A DNA stretch of 64,000 bases from Ephydatia muelleri. Taxonomy: Eukaryota > Porifera > Demospongiae > Spongillida > Spongillidae. The position numbers and the translations under genes are program-made. Below the pieces are notes generated by a model. That model saw only the letters and a list, made by a program, of their open reading frames with translations. It was not told where the DNA came from and did no database searches. The DNA lies in contig JABACO010000013.1 in NCBI GenBank assembly GCA_013339895.1, forward strand, positions 8,060,504 to 8,124,503, read 5' to 3'. Below are positions 1 through 12,261 of the stretch, in pieces; the first letter of the stretch is position 1; every line of letters starts with the position of its first letter.

Positions 1-897
1 GGGAGGGTGACTACCAATGAGGGGGGAGGTGACTACCAATGTGGGGAGGGTGACTACCAATGAGAGGAGGGTGACTGCCAATGAGGGGAGGGTGACTGCC
101 AATGAGAGGAGGTGACTACCAATGAGGGGAGGTGACTACCAATGAGGGGAGGTGACTACCAATGAGGGGAGGGTGACTGCCAATGAGGGGGGAGGTGACT
201 ACCAATGAGGGGAGGGTGACTGCCAATGAGGGGGGAGGGTGACTACCAATGAGGGGGGAGGTGACTACCAATGAGGGGAGGTGACTACCAATGAGGGGAG
301 GGTGACTGCCAATGAGGGGAGGGTGACTGCCAATGACGGGAGGGTGACTACCAATGAGGGGGGAGGTGACTACCAATGTGGGGAGGGTGACTACCAATGA
401 GAGGAGGGTGACTGCCAATGAGGGGAGGGTGACTGCCAATGAGAGGAGGTGACTACCAATGAGGGGAGGTGACTACCAATGAGGGGAGGTGACTACCAAT
501 GAGGGGAGGGTGACTGCCAATGAGGGGGGAGGTGACTACCAATGAGGGGAGGGTGACTGCCAATGAGGGGGGAGGGTGACTACCAATGAGGGGGGAGGTG
601 ACTACCAATGAGGGGAGGGTGACTACCAATGAGGGGAGGGTGACTACCAATGAGGGGAGGGTGACTGCCAATGAGGGGAGGGTGACTGCCAATGAGGGGG
701 GAGGTGACTACCAATGAGGGGGGAGGTGACTACCAATGAGGGGAGGGTGACTACCAATGAGGGGAGGGTGACTACCAATGAGGGGAGGGTGACTACCAAT
801 GAGGGGAGGGTGACTACCAATGAGGGGAGGGTGACTACCAATGAGGGGGGAGGTGACTGCCAATGAGGGGAGGGTGACTGCCAATGAGGGGGGGAGG
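1..897. repeat. Minisatellite, about 20-22 bp unit
   Basis: Tandem array of a G-rich unit close to GGGAGGGTGACTACCAATGA, running from the window edge to about 897. Variants alternate TACC/TGCC and four to seven G, and blocks of several units recur, which suggests higher-order duplication. Reading frames across it are repeat artefacts. Confidence 0.95.
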
Positions 898-1499
898 TGT
901 GACAGTATTACACTTCACTGTACATCACACGTCTACACATGCACATAACATAAACACACACTATTTCCCTACACACACACACACCTTCCTCTACACCATG
1001 TATATTCAGGTAGCCGTCACAACATAAGCAACAACATCCATCCACCCTCTTCTCAATTCACATGATGGAAATATTTTATCGTGTAGCTGTGTGTGTGATG
1101 TTTGTTCCTCCATGTCTTACACTTGAGATGGGACCAGTCCATCTTCCACGCATGTATCACTCTTCTTTGTTGGCCTCTTCTTTGCAGTAGTGTTTGTGTA
1201 TGATAACAGCAGAAATAAAACACATTGCTCTGATCATATTGTGCAAGCACTACTTAGTAACGCGTGCGTGTGTGGGGGTGGGGAGGTGTGGGGGTGGGAA
1301 GGTGAGGTAAAGACCATGCAGAATACCACTGAGTGCGGGAGTGGGAAGGGGAGGTGGATTGCAGCAACCTTCAAAGCGCTCATATCACGGAAAGGACAAC
1401 AAAGGGAAAGGAAGTTATATTGAAAGTCACCTGTTGACACCCCACCTGTTAGGGCAAGCCACCTTGTGTACTGTGTAGCTGGTCACCTTAACGACAATG
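898..1499. other. Spacer without recognised gene
   Basis: Unique-looking sequence with a short CA run near 975 and a G-rich stretch near 1265-1310. Short open frames exist on both strands, but none shows a recognisable domain or convincing splice context. Confidence 0.5.
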
Positions 1500-1960
1500 A
1501 TAGATAGCCAGGTATGTACGTACCATTGCCGTTAAGGTAGCCAGGTATGTACCATTGCTGTTAAGGTAACAGCAATGGTACATACCTGTCTACCTTAACG
1601 GCAATGGTACATACCTGGCTATCTAACAGCAATGGTACATACCTGGCTACCTTAACAGCAATGGTACATACCTGGCTACCTTAGAACGGCAATGGTACAT
1701 ACCTGGCTATCTAAATGGCAATGGTACATACCTGGCTACCTTAACGGCAATGGTACATACCTGGCTACCTTAGAACGGCAATGGTACATACCTGGCTACC
1801 TTAGAATGGCAATGGTACATACCTGGCTACCTTAGAACGGCAATGGTACATACTTGGCTATCTAACGGCAATGGTACATACCTGGCTACCTTAACAGCAA
1901 TGGTACATACCTGGCTATCTAACAGCAATGGTACATACCTGGCTACCTTAGAACGGCAAG
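1500..1960. repeat. 29-31 bp minisatellite with an inverted junction
   Basis: About 14 copies of a unit like GGTACATACCTGGCTACCTT followed by a short AACGGCAAT-type segment. The first two units (about 1521-1565) are in the opposite orientation to the rest, so the array starts with a near-perfect palindrome centred near 1566. Confidence 0.92.
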
Positions 1961-2430
1961 CACACTACGTATACCTTATACCAGAGTGGCAAGTACCTTG
2001 GGGTTCCAGCTGGCTGGCTACCTTGTACATCATAATGACGAGCACATATAAGCACACATAGATGGCTCAGAACAGTTGCTTGCATTGCATATGCTTATTG
2101 AATTCTTCCAAGTTACTACTATTCCATAACATAGACCTGTTCGTACGTACACACACAAATGGGTAAGCTGCCCTTGTCCAATTAACAACTTTATAGTATG
2201 CACTGAATTAGCTTTTACATGATAGTTGTCCTATTGGGAAAGTCAGGGAACAAAAGGTTGCATGTACGCAACACCCTGTACTGTACTGATTTGAATTTGC
2301 CTTACGTATAACAACATCAAAGTATTGAAAACAGCTGAGCCATTATTATTACTACCTACAATTACAAACAGCTTTTGGGAACTGCATTGTCGGTTGTATT
2401 AGGGCTTGTTGTATACATAGCCCTTACCGC
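1961..2430. other. Spacer without recognised gene
   Basis: Nothing recognisable. It lies 3' of the minus-strand ubiquitin-like gene and may hold its 3' untranslated region. Confidence 0.4.
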
Positions 2431-2436
2431 TATTTA

Positions 2437-3159
2437 TCAGTGCATGAACACACTAATAGCTTTGTAGTAAGGTTGTAGAACCGGCGGCCCTCTCAGTCTC
2501 TGCATGTTGATACATGAATCATTGAGATCATAATAGTGTCCTCCCCACAAAATAAAACAACAAATAAAACACCCACACACACACATGAAACGTTTGCAGC
2601 AATTGTCGGTGCTAATGCATACAAGCAATACGTACGGGGACACATATCTATATGGTTCTATACAACAGAGGCAAACATAAAATTTCTTCGAACCGTCACT
2701 GGAATGAGAACGAAAGATCCCAAATACACGTTTTAAAAACACCGAACGCTTATACGCCCGCCCTCCACCCTCACAGGACCACACAACAGGGACGTCCACT
2801 TTCGGGATTAGTCTTCTTTCTTTCGTCTCTCGCCTGCTGACGCAATAGAGGTGCATTTTCAGCCGCCGCTGTATAAATTGAGTGCACACTTTTAAACGGC
2901 ATTTATTTCCGTAAGCCATATATTGCTTACCGTTCGAAACGTCTTTGAGCACAATGTGAAGAGTGTTGTCCCTCTCTATGTTGTAGTCGTTCAGCGTTTT
3001 ATCATCTTCCAACTGCTTGTTGTCGAAGACGAGTCTCTGCTGATAGGAAGGTATGTTCTCTTTATCCTGAATTTTGACCTTCACGTTGCCTATGGTGTCG
3101 TTCGGAGACACCTCAAGCGCTATGGTTTTGCCCGTCAACGTCCGCACAAATATCTGCAT
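2437..3159 (-). CDS. Diverged ubiquitin-like protein with hydrophobic C-terminal extension (Ubl-1)
   Basis: Starts with [19 protein letters not shown], a ubiquitin fold alignable through residue 72. Lys11, Lys27, Lys29, Lys33 and Lys48 and the Leu8/Val70 patch are kept; Ile44 is Val; Lys63 is Arg; the RLRGG end is replaced by KDVSNG, so no diglycine is available for conjugation. A good phase-1 donor (CG|GTAAGC) lies at 2931. A TAG acceptor at 2658 is in matching phase, giving exons 2931-3159 and 2437-2657 and a 149-residue protein whose second part has a Cys-rich hydrophobic stretch ([13 protein letters not shown]). The 273-base intron is a multiple of three and open, so an unspliced 240-residue product is also possible. 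The ubiquitin fold is certain; the second exon is an inference. It shares its exon break with the Ubl genes at 44.3-48.6 kb. Confidence 0.75.
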   Translation of the reverse strand: MQIFVRTLTGKTIALEVSPNDTIGNVKVKIQDKENIPSYQQRLVFDNKQLEDDKTLNDYNIERDNTLHIVLKDVSNGKQYMAYGNKCRLKVCTQFIQRRLKMHLYCVSRRETKERRLIPKVDVPVVWSCEGGGRAYKRSVFLKRVFGIFRSHSSDGSKKFYVCLCCIEPYRYVSPYVLLVCISTDNCCKRFMCVCGCFICCFILWGGHYYDLNDSCINMQRLRGPPVLQPYYKAISVFMH

Positions 3160-3271
3160 CTTCTCGCGTGACTTCTGATGAACCCTAACTGAGGCACACC
3201 ATATTACGTAGGCGTTATTAAAAACATGGATTGTTTAATTGTTACCGCTTGCCAGTATTCATAATTTGACC

Positions 3272-3272
<1 letters not shown>

Positions 3273-3309
<37 letters not shown>
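3273..3309. repeat. Poly-C tract, 37 bases
   Basis: Uninterrupted C homopolymer followed by six A. It lies about 100 bases upstream of the Ubl-1 start on the minus strand, where it reads as poly-G. Its exact length is unreliable in any assembly. Confidence 0.9.
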
Positions 3310-3311
<2 letters not shown>

Positions 3312-3678
3312 AAAAAGTTAATTTTGTTTTTGTTTCCTGAATTATATCCACACTGAGGTTTTTGTTATTTGCAACAATATATATTGGCCTCCAGGAATTT
3401 TTCTATGTAATGTCGTATATGGGACAACGGTTTCCGAGAAAATGAGCTTTCGCATAGAAAAGGGACCTAACGCATGTTCTTTTTTTAAAATCATAGAATT
3501 CTGAAATGTCCTCTACACATTGCTTCTTACGCAATTAGAATCGGATTATCTGTCATGGAGTTGCACAGTAAGGCTCTGAATTTATCATTAGCCGTACATT
3601 TCAACGCAAGCGTTACATTTCTACTGCAAATACCGATGATGTATACACTAAGTGTAGGTCCCTTTTCGTGGAAACGAT

Positions 3679-4807
3679 TAGGGTGTGTAACCTCCCCTGC
3701 ATAATGAAAATCGATTTTTCCGAATACTTTTAAAACACTAATCGATTTTGTGGATCTGAAAATCGAATAGTTTAAAAAACAAAATCGATTTTTTTCGAAT
3801 AGGTTTTGCCAAATTTCTTGCCGAATACCTAGGTTATTCAGGTTATGGTGCTTGTGGAGCACACTGAGAAGATAATTTATTTCTGCACAGAAATCCACAT
3901 GGTCTTGCACCAAACTAGAGCTATGCATGTCAGTTGAAAACACAGAGACACAAAGGTCTACAGTAGCATGTGTTTATCATTTAGAGTTTAATAAATTGTA
4001 TGTCTTTACCAGGTACTTGTACATATCAATAGTAATCCTAACCATCCAACACTAACCACTGAGACCAGACATCACGATTAAAAACTCACCCCACATCACC
4101 TACAATCACGTGCTCCACTTACAATCATTCAACATCACGTTCTCGCTATAAATGCATATGAAATTTCCCATTAGTACGATTGCGTAATGCTCTCCAATTC
4201 CTACACATACTCAAACAGAGCGCGCATACTTACTTGAAGTGGGTGAGAATTCTATTTCACTCGCTAGAGCAATACGTGCACTTCGTATACCACTGTACAA
4301 TAAAATAATGCAATACTAGTACTGGTACATAAATTTATTGCTACTACATATAAACACAACTCGTGGCATATACTAAGGAACTTCGTTACTTACTTGAAGA
4401 CGATGATAAAAGCATTGAAGTGTATATTTTGTATCCCCAATTGATGCGCATTAAATATTTAGTATTATATTACTATCTATTTACTCAATACCTATCAAAT
4501 TATAAATCGCTTAAATAGTAAAAACAACAGTGACGTATGTTTATATATATAACTCTAATTATGAAATACTCTGATGAAAATCATATCCAGATATTAGTAT
4601 AAAACGGTATTCGAATAATGGGCGAATTGTCGATGCTGACGACGAATACCTAAGTACCTCCGAATGGAGAAACATAAACCGGTTATTTCGAATAGATAAA
4701 ATTAACTAATCGATTTTTCCGAGTAATGCTAAATTGCTATTCGAACGGATAGGTTTTCGCGAATATCCAAATAACCCGAATAACCTGATAACCGGTTACA
4801 CACCCTA
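3679..4807. mobile_element. Non-autonomous hAT-type DNA transposon (MITE-like, 1129 bp)
   Basis: Terminal inverted repeats are TAGGGTGTGTAACC at the left end and GGTTACACACCCTA at the right end. The element is flanked on both sides by the 8-base direct repeat GAAACGAT (3671-3678 and 4808-4815), the target duplication length of hAT transposases. The interior is AT-rich, with repeated ATCGATTTTTCCGAATA-like motifs near both ends, and shows no transposase. The perfect target duplication and its absence from the paired inverted-repeat arm indicate insertion after that repeat formed. The family assignment rests on TIR and target-duplication length. Confidence 0.88.
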
Positions 4808-5921
4808 GAAACGATCCCGTATATAAAACGTTATAAAAATGCCTTACGCTTGAATAGCCGCCTTAACTTCCGTATCGTAAATACTATCGAGTCCCTATTT
4901 TCAACACTTCATACTACACCATTTCACTACATGAAAATAAATATTCGGGCCTTACACTATATTAGTTCCGCTACTCTCTGTGCAGGTTTGCATGTTGAGA
5001 TCCTTATAGTACATGACATAGTGAGTGACTGCGTATACACATAGGTACGTGTAGCTACGTGCACTGTCCCATATGGAATTGGTCCTTTGTACATGCATGT
5101 GCACATTGTGTTCCCATATAGGATTGGTCCTTTGTACATGCATCGTATCCCATAGGATTGCGGGTTCATAGTACATGCACATAGTAACTTCCCAACGGTT
5201 AACGCTATCGATTTCCTATTTTCAACGCCTCATACTACACCATTTCACTACGGGGAAACATATATTGGGGCCTTGCACCTGTTCCTTGCTGATGCTACGA
5301 GGTCCGATACCCCAAAACCGCCACATCGCACATCTTCAGGTAGGAGCATTCAAATTGCTTCAAATTCAGCATGTACGTACAAGGATCCTGTTGCTATTGA
5401 TGTGTTCAGTTCGTTAATTTTTATTCTATCCGTCACGGAGATACATCAGTGCAAAGTTAATGCACATTTCCCGCTCGATTGCACCATTTTTGCATGTTCA
5501 TAAATTCTTTGTTCCGCCCATTTCTCCTTTAAACTAAGCGAGCCGTTCCCAACTGTTTTTGTCTCACTCAGGCAGTGAGTTTATGCGGGAAAATTAAAAG
5601 AAGAAGAAGACTGCTCAGTTTGCCAGACGGTCGTACCAAATTAACGGATGGAATCTTGCGCCTCCCACGTCGTCGGCAGTATTCAAAACGGCACGCGTAA
5701 GGCTATTCGCTACGCACTCACATCATCCTCTAGTCGTGTAATAAAGCTTTCCTTTATTTGCCATCATGTAACTGTTGCTAAAATCATCGTCTTAGATCTG
5801 CCACGCCCACTCGGCTGCGATTGCAATGATTCACACAGCTCACACATAGTACACTTGTGCCCACACTTGCATTGTTGCGTACATGGCCCTGTACACTATC
5901 GTATGACGTATTTTGTTATAC

Positions 5922-5954
5922 ACACACACGCACACACACAACCACACACACACA

Positions 5955-6011
<57 letters not shown>

Positions 6012-7092
6012 ATGTACAGCGTACTTGCACATACCAGTTACACATGTGGCAAACACCTGTCTGATGATGGTACAAACACTCTCACTCACAAAGATTGTCA
6101 TGCACATGTATGTATTCTATTCAATTCAACTGCACTTGTGCATGCCTGTACAGACCACTGATTCTATGTAAATTTGTGTAACAAGCTTTCTGTACATGTA
6201 TCGTGTCTCCAAGGATTGAATACGTTGTGTCCCCATCTGGTACTCTAAATGTACACATACATTGCACACTGTATAAATGTGGCAATACACACGCAAAAAC
6301 GCTCACACAGGCACACACACAACATATAGATACACAGATACACAAACACACACATGACATACACACACAAATACACACACATACGGACACGGACACACTC
6401 ACAGACACAGGCACAGACCCACAGGTACGCAATACACATAGACACACACACAGGCACACACACAACATATAGATACACAGACACACACACACACACACAG
6501 ACACACACACAGACACATGCACACAGACACAGGCATGCACAGACACACACACACACAGGCACGCATAGACCCACACAAGCACACACACTCACACGACAGA
6601 CACAGACACAGACACACACAGACATGCAGAGGCACATACATGAAATACACAGACACACACACATGACATACACACAGACACGCACAGACACACACATGGA
6701 CACAGACTCGCAAACATGAAATTCACAGACACACATTCACAGACACACGACAGACAGAAACACATGACAGACAGACACACATATGCAGACGCAGACACAC
6801 ATGGACACACAAGCATAGACACACACATGCACAGACACACACACACACACACAAGATACACACATGCCATGCACACACAACAGACACACAGACACACACA
6901 AGCACACAAAGACACATGCACAAAATACACTGACACATCTACAGACACGCACACGAAATACACATACACACACATGCAGACACACAGACACACACGCACA
7001 CACACAGATACACACGCACACACACAGACACACAGATACGCACACGACATACACACAGACACACACAGACACACATACGCAGACACACACAC
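5922..7092. repeat. CA-rich simple and cryptic microsatellite
   Basis: Pure (CA)n at about 5961-6008, then about 800 bases of interrupted ACACAGACACA-type repeat at 6300-7092. No coding signal is credible here. Confidence 0.95.
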
Positions 7093-7095
7093 GTA

Positions 7096-7784
7096 GCTAT
7101 GTGTACCTACGTGTATGTACCGTCTCTAAAGTGAGAGCTCTATCTCCAAAGAATTGGTCCTCAGTGTACATGCATTGTACCCCCATAGGATTGGTGTCCC
7201 GTACCACTGCATGCATGTGGCAAAGAATATCACTGTATTCATCACAGCACTGGGCCCATGGTACAATATTAAAAAGTGTGTGTGTGTGGAGGGGGCTGAT
7301 TTCTTTTGAGCAAAATGAATAATTAAATATACAAGTCTACATGTAGAGATGCACGAATTTATTTTTTAAAATTGTAATGCGTACGATGCTGTCATCGAAA
7401 AAGTTGTTGTCGGCTATCATTCCTTGATGAGATTTTTTAATTTATACAGTTGGCCAAAAAATTGTGGTGTGTGTGTGGAGGGTCCCTGCAACGTGCATAA
7501 GACTTTAAGTTCTTACACACCCACATCCATCTTTTTGTAGTTAAGTACAATTGTGTAATAAAGCTTTCCTGTTTGGCAAAATCCATGATCCTTGAACAAC
7601 TTCTTATCATTCTTTATGCCTCCACTACTCAGCTAGGTGGCTTGTGTACCAGTTGCAGAGACTTGAGTCTCTCTTTGCCCACACAATATTTAGCTCACAC
7701 AGATTACATGAACATGCCCTCATGTTGGTTCACACACCCTGATGCATGTGTATATGTTGTGCAATGCGTCTGTACATCCTGAGC

Positions 7785-7820
<36 letters not shown>

Positions 7821-8044
7821 GCTCTAATAATTACGGCACACCCACATGTAAGACTTCCTCTGAACCTGTTCTCTGCACATGCATCAAGAAGTTCTATTTG
7901 ATTGAGCAGCTTAAGAGGCCACTGATTCATTCTCAATTTCTGTACCAATCTCTGTGTGTTTCCTCTGTATTGTTGCAAGCAGACGTATACTCTTCTCTCA
8001 TCTAGCACTGTGTACAAGTGCTCGTCTGACCTGTAAAAGCCTTT
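7096..8044. other. Central spacer of the inverted repeat
   Basis: No gene recognised. Short motifs such as ATAGGATTGGTCCT followed by TGTACATGCAT occur here, near 5080-5160, near 8640 and near 32890, so part of it is interspersed repeat. A (CA)n run lies at 7789-7818. Confidence 0.45.
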
Positions 8045-8540
8045 TCGGAGTACAGATAATGAATATCGTTACTAGCTTGCAATCGATATGTCTGTGTAAA
8101 CTTACCACGGGCCCTGACCTACCACGATCTGCAACGATAAGGGAGGTACAATAATTTCATCGCAAGTCTCACAGGCCTACCGTTTCCATCAGCACAATGT
8201 TGTGTGTCCCATGTCGCACTAATTGAATGCAGGGAATTAAACGAGTGTACATGAACTCAGATTGCTGTTCCTCACCATAAGTACAAAGTACGTACTGTGC
8301 CTTGCTATAACCTTCTACGAGTAGTCATTTAATTTACTGCATACAAATTAGTACAGTGCGACACGCAACACTGTGCTGCCTCTTTTTGTTGAAGAAGAAT
8401 GTACCACGCAGGTAAGTTATTTTTTTTGAAGGGCGATGGTTCTGCCTGGCGATGAATTACTCTATCATTGCTCATTGCGGTAGGTCAGGGCCAGTGGTAA
8501 GTTTACACAGACATAATGGATAGCAATACTCATCATTCCA
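8045..8540. repeat. Foldback (long terminal inverted repeat) element, copy 1
   Basis: The two halves are approximate reverse complements: the left half carries TCTGTGTAAACTTACCAC, GGCCCTGACCTACC and a CAGGGAATTAAA-like block, and the right half has the complements in reverse order. A second copy lies at about 33040-33560. It has no coding capacity and looks like a MITE or foldback element; the exact ends are not resolved. Confidence 0.65.
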
Positions 8541-8699
8541 TGAGCACTCAAGATAAACAGAAGCCTCTTGAGCTTGTTTATGACTTGTCCCTATTTGTGT
8601 CAGGGGACAGTCCTATAAGGACACAATGTATGCATAAAGGACCAGTCCTATAACGTTGCTACATGTACCTACATGTATGTGCAGTGTAGACACGTGGTC

Positions 8700-9572
8700 T
8701 CATGAGTTGTTCAATGGATAGATCAAAAATGCATGTGCAAAGACGGCATTCAGTGAGAGAAAATGTGTGTGTCTATATGTATTTTATGTGTGTGAGTCTG
8801 TGTGCAAGTCTGCGTGTCCGTGTGTTTCTGTGTGTGTGTATGTCGTGTGTCTGTGGATATGTCTGTATTTCGTATGTGTGTCTGTGTGTGCTTGTGTGTT
8901 TCCGTGTGTGTCTGTGCGTCTGTGTGTGTGTCTGTTGTGTGTGTATCTGTGTATGTCGTATGTGTATCTGTGTGTGCCTGTGTCTGTGCATGTGTGCTGT
9001 CGTGTGTGTATCTGTGTGTGCGTGTGTGTGCGTGTGTGTCTGTGTATTTCGTGAGTGTCTATATATTTCGTGCGTCTGTGTGTGCCTGTGTGTCCGTTTG
9101 TGTCTGTGTGTCTGTGTGTATGTCTGTCATGTGTGTCTGTCTGTCATGTGTGTCTGTCTGTCGTGTGTGTATGTTCCTGTGTGTGTCTGTGCATGTGTGT
9201 GTCTGTGTGTTTGTGTGACTGTCTCGTGTGTGTCTGTGCATTTCGTGTGTGCCTGTGTATGTCATGTGTGCCTGTGTATGCATGTGTGTCAGTGCGTGAC
9301 TGTGTGTGTATGTGTGTGTGCCTGTGTGTGCTAGTGTGTATTTCATGCATGTGTGTCTGTGTGTGCTAGTGTGTATTTCCATGTGTGTGTGCGTGTGTGT
9401 GTTTGTCGTATGTGTGTGTCGTGTGTTTTGTGTGTCCATGTGTGTGTCTGTGTATCTGTGTGTGTGTGTTTGTATGCGTCTGTGTGTATGTCATGTGTGT
9501 GTCTGTGTGTGCGTTTGTGTGTGTGTGAGTTAGTGTGTCTGTGTGTGCATTTGTGTGTCTGTGTGTGTATGT

Positions 9573-9605
<33 letters not shown>

Positions 9606-9778
9606 CTGTGTGTGTGCATCTGTGTGTTATGCAAGCTTGGTACACAAATTGAAATGCAATCAGTTGAATTGAATTGAATGCATGTGCATGTGACAATGTT
9701 TGTGAGTGTTTGTACCATCATCAGACAGGTGTATTGTTTGTCACATGTATAACTGGTGTGTGCAAGTACGCTGTACAT

Positions 9779-9831
<53 letters not shown>

Positions 9832-9832
9832 T

Positions 9833-9886
<54 letters not shown>

Positions 9887-11005
9887 TTGTGTAACAAAAT
9901 ACGCCATACGATAGTGTACAGGGCCATGTACGCAACAATGCAAGTGTGTGCACAAGTGTGAGCCAGCATGAGTTCATGTACTATGTGTGAGCTGAAAGTT
10001 GTGTGAGACCGAAATCATTGCAATCGTAGCCGAGTGGGCGTGGCAGATCTAAGACGATGATTTTAGCAACATGATGGCAAATAGGAAAGCTTTATTACAC
10101 GACTAGAGGATGATGTGAGTGCGTAGCGAATAGCCTTACGCGTGCCGTTTTGAATACTGCCGACGACGTGGGAGGCGCAAGATTCCATCCGTTAATTTGG
10201 TACGACCGTCTGGCAAACTGAGCAGTCTTCTTCTTCTTTTAATTTTCCCGCATAAACTCACTGCCTGAGTGAGACAAAAACAGTTGGGAACGGCTAGCTT
10301 AGTTTAAAGGAGAAATGGGCGGAACAAAGAAGTTATTGTGATTGGGAGAATGGAACACGGGTTGCATGCAAAAATGGTGCAATCGAGCGGGCAATGTCCA
10401 TTAACTTTGCTCAGCTGTATCTCCGTGACGGATAGAGTAAAAATTAACGAACTGAACACATCAATAGCAACAGGACCCCTGTACGTACATACTGAATTTG
10501 AAGCGATTTGAATGCTCCTACCTGAAGATGTGGCGGTTTTGAACCCCATGGGGTATCGGACCTCGTAGCATCAGCAAGGAACAGGTGCAAGGCCCCAAAA
10601 TATGTTCCCCCGTAGTGAAATGGTGTAGTATGAAGCGTTGAAAATAAGAAGACGATAGCGTTAACCGTTGGGAAGTTATAGCGATTCAAACGCGATGCAT
10701 TTTCTATAACATTTTATAATATATCCGTGGGGCAATTTTCGCGTCCCAAATATTTTAATTTATTTTATTGTCTGAAAGAAAGATATAAGATGGGATCGTT
10801 TCCGCGAAAACTGAAGAACGTAGCGCATACATTATACTGCCAGTATGCGCAATAGAAATGTCGTTGGCTAATTAAGCGCCTTACAACTCCATGACAGATC
10901 TCCGATTCTCAGTGCGTAACTTATAAGGAGCATCTTGAATATCAAAAATTTGAAATCTGAAAAAACATGCGTTGCTGCGTTAGGTCCCTTTTCGATCCCA
11001 TATTT
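8700..11005. repeat. Right arm of the large inverted repeat
   Basis: Reverse-complement partner of 3464-7095, with TG-rich repeat at 8765-9635, (TG)n at 9780-9890, and unique-like parts at 9640-9780 and 9895-11005. It lacks the hAT element of the left arm. Divergence is moderate, with many substitutions and indels, so the duplication is not recent. Confidence 0.75.
8765..9635. repeat. TG-rich cryptic microsatellite
   Basis: Interrupted TGTGTGTCTGTG repeat, complementary in type to 6300-7092. Cys-Val reading frames are artefacts. Confidence 0.95.
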
Positions 11006-11332
11006 ATCATTTGTGTTATATTTTTCATTGACATCATTAACCCTTCGTGTTTGTTCAGGGGCACCATTGCATTGGCCATTATACATCTGTTACACAACCT
11101 CCTCTTGACCTGGTGTCCTTCTACTTGCACAATAGACTCTCATATTTTGTTTCCTTTCATTTATGTGAATATCTGCATGACAAGTTTCCATAGTACATTT
11201 GATCTATTGGAGCCTCAATTAGTCTAAGTCCGGCGCAGGGTTAAAGCGTGATCGGCATGATATGGGAGGGGCTACTAACCATGACCACACCCCTTTGCCC
11301 CCCCCCCCCCCCCCTTACTCGTTATTTCTCAT

Positions 11333-12261
11333 CAGAGGCGTAGGAAGGACTTATAAAGTGTAGCGGCTAAGGTTACGTAATAGAAAGGGGAGGGGCACGG
11401 AGGGGGTGGGTGCGGGAGGGGCCATGCCCCCTCCCGCCCTACTAGGGCGTATGAGGGAGCGCTGCAAGCTCCCCATCGGGGGTCTGGGGCTCCGCCACAG
11501 AAGCTTTGCAATTCGTGCAACTTTTATCTTCAAAACCATACGAAATTTGATCAGTTTTTTGTAAACATACTGTAAGCTTGAATCATTTATGAAAAGCCGA
11601 ATGCAATTATGTGATCACATATTGTATCTTTCAATAGGTTGACAGACGTTTTCCTAAATAGCTTCTCTGTGACTAAAACATTTTATAGATTCTTTCCTAG
11701 CTATTTCAATCAAACTGAGCTGATCTGTATGTAAGATGGTTGTGAATATGCATGCAGAGCCTTAATATTGTTCAGTCTTGTTTGGGTCATTGTAGACCTC
11801 ATCAGATATGTCTTCAAACGTCTCAGAGCACTGAAGGACCTTTCACTTACTGCATTGGTGGCAGGCATAACAAGGATCAAAGAAGCAAGGGTGCATACTT
11901 CCGACAGCAATGTCTGCATGAGATAGCTCTCGCAAGTATGTAATGATCGCATCAAAATTCTGAGTTGCTTCACATGGAATTCCAAGCTGCATGCACAATT
12001 GTTCTTGGTTAAAGTCATCCTTTTAAAAATTAGTAGCAAATGCTAGTTCTGCATCGTACTCTCTCTTGTAGCAGCTTTCAGCCGTGGAGGGCGCCTCCCA
12101 ATGTTCACTGTTACGGATTATCATGACAGTTAACGCCTGCATTCACGTAAGGGCTTGTCCCCAGTCCTTCACAGAGCGGTTATGATACATATTTAAAAAA
12201 AGATCCATAGAAAAGTGTAGCGGCCATGGCCGCTACAACCGCTACAGTTCCTACGCCACTG
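11333..12261 (-). mobile_element. Decayed hAT DNA transposon
   Basis: Ends CAGAGGCGTAGGAA (left) and TTCCTACGCCACTG (right) form inverted repeats of the CAGTGGCGTAG type common in hAT elements. CTCAT directly precedes the left end and directly follows the right end, perhaps the rest of an 8-base target duplication. Internal CGGCTAAGG- and GTAGCGGCCATGGCC-like motifs lie near the ends. At about 930 bp it is far too short for an autonomous hAT and keeps only the C-terminal transposase remnant at 11710-12039. Confidence 0.85.
11710..12039 (-). pseudogene. hAT transposase C-terminal dimerisation domain remnant
   Basis: A 109-residue frame contains MPATNAVSERSFSALRRLKT followed by YLMRSTMTQTRLNN, the hallmark hAT-C dimerisation motif near the transposase C-terminus. 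The RNase-H catalytic core and BED zinc finger are absent, so this is an internally deleted relic that cannot act as a transposase. It sits inside the TIR pair at 11333-12261, which fixes its origin. Confidence 0.9.

Larger units (their letters stand above)
3464..7095. repeat. Left arm of a large imperfect inverted repeat
   Basis: Segments here recur in reverse complement at about 8700-11005. Clear matches are 3464-3678 with 10800-11000, about 5185-5900 with about 10020-10680, and 6010-6160 with 9640-9780. The CA-rich stretch 5920-7095 mirrors the TG-rich stretch on the right. Within the arm, about 4860-4950 and 5190-5270 are direct relatives of each other. The arm is interrupted by a hAT-type element at 3679-4807 that the right arm lacks. 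Open frames made of Thr-His or Cys-Val repeats are microsatellite artefacts. Confidence 0.75.

Noticed and set aside
3527-3943. 138-residue minus-strand frame
   Set aside because: It crosses the mapped left end of the hAT MITE (3679), so it joins two unrelated sequences, and it shows no domain.
5857-7322. Open frames rich in Thr-His or Cys-Val on both strands, also at 8702-9955
   Set aside because: They translate CA/TG microsatellites and have no non-repeat coding signal.
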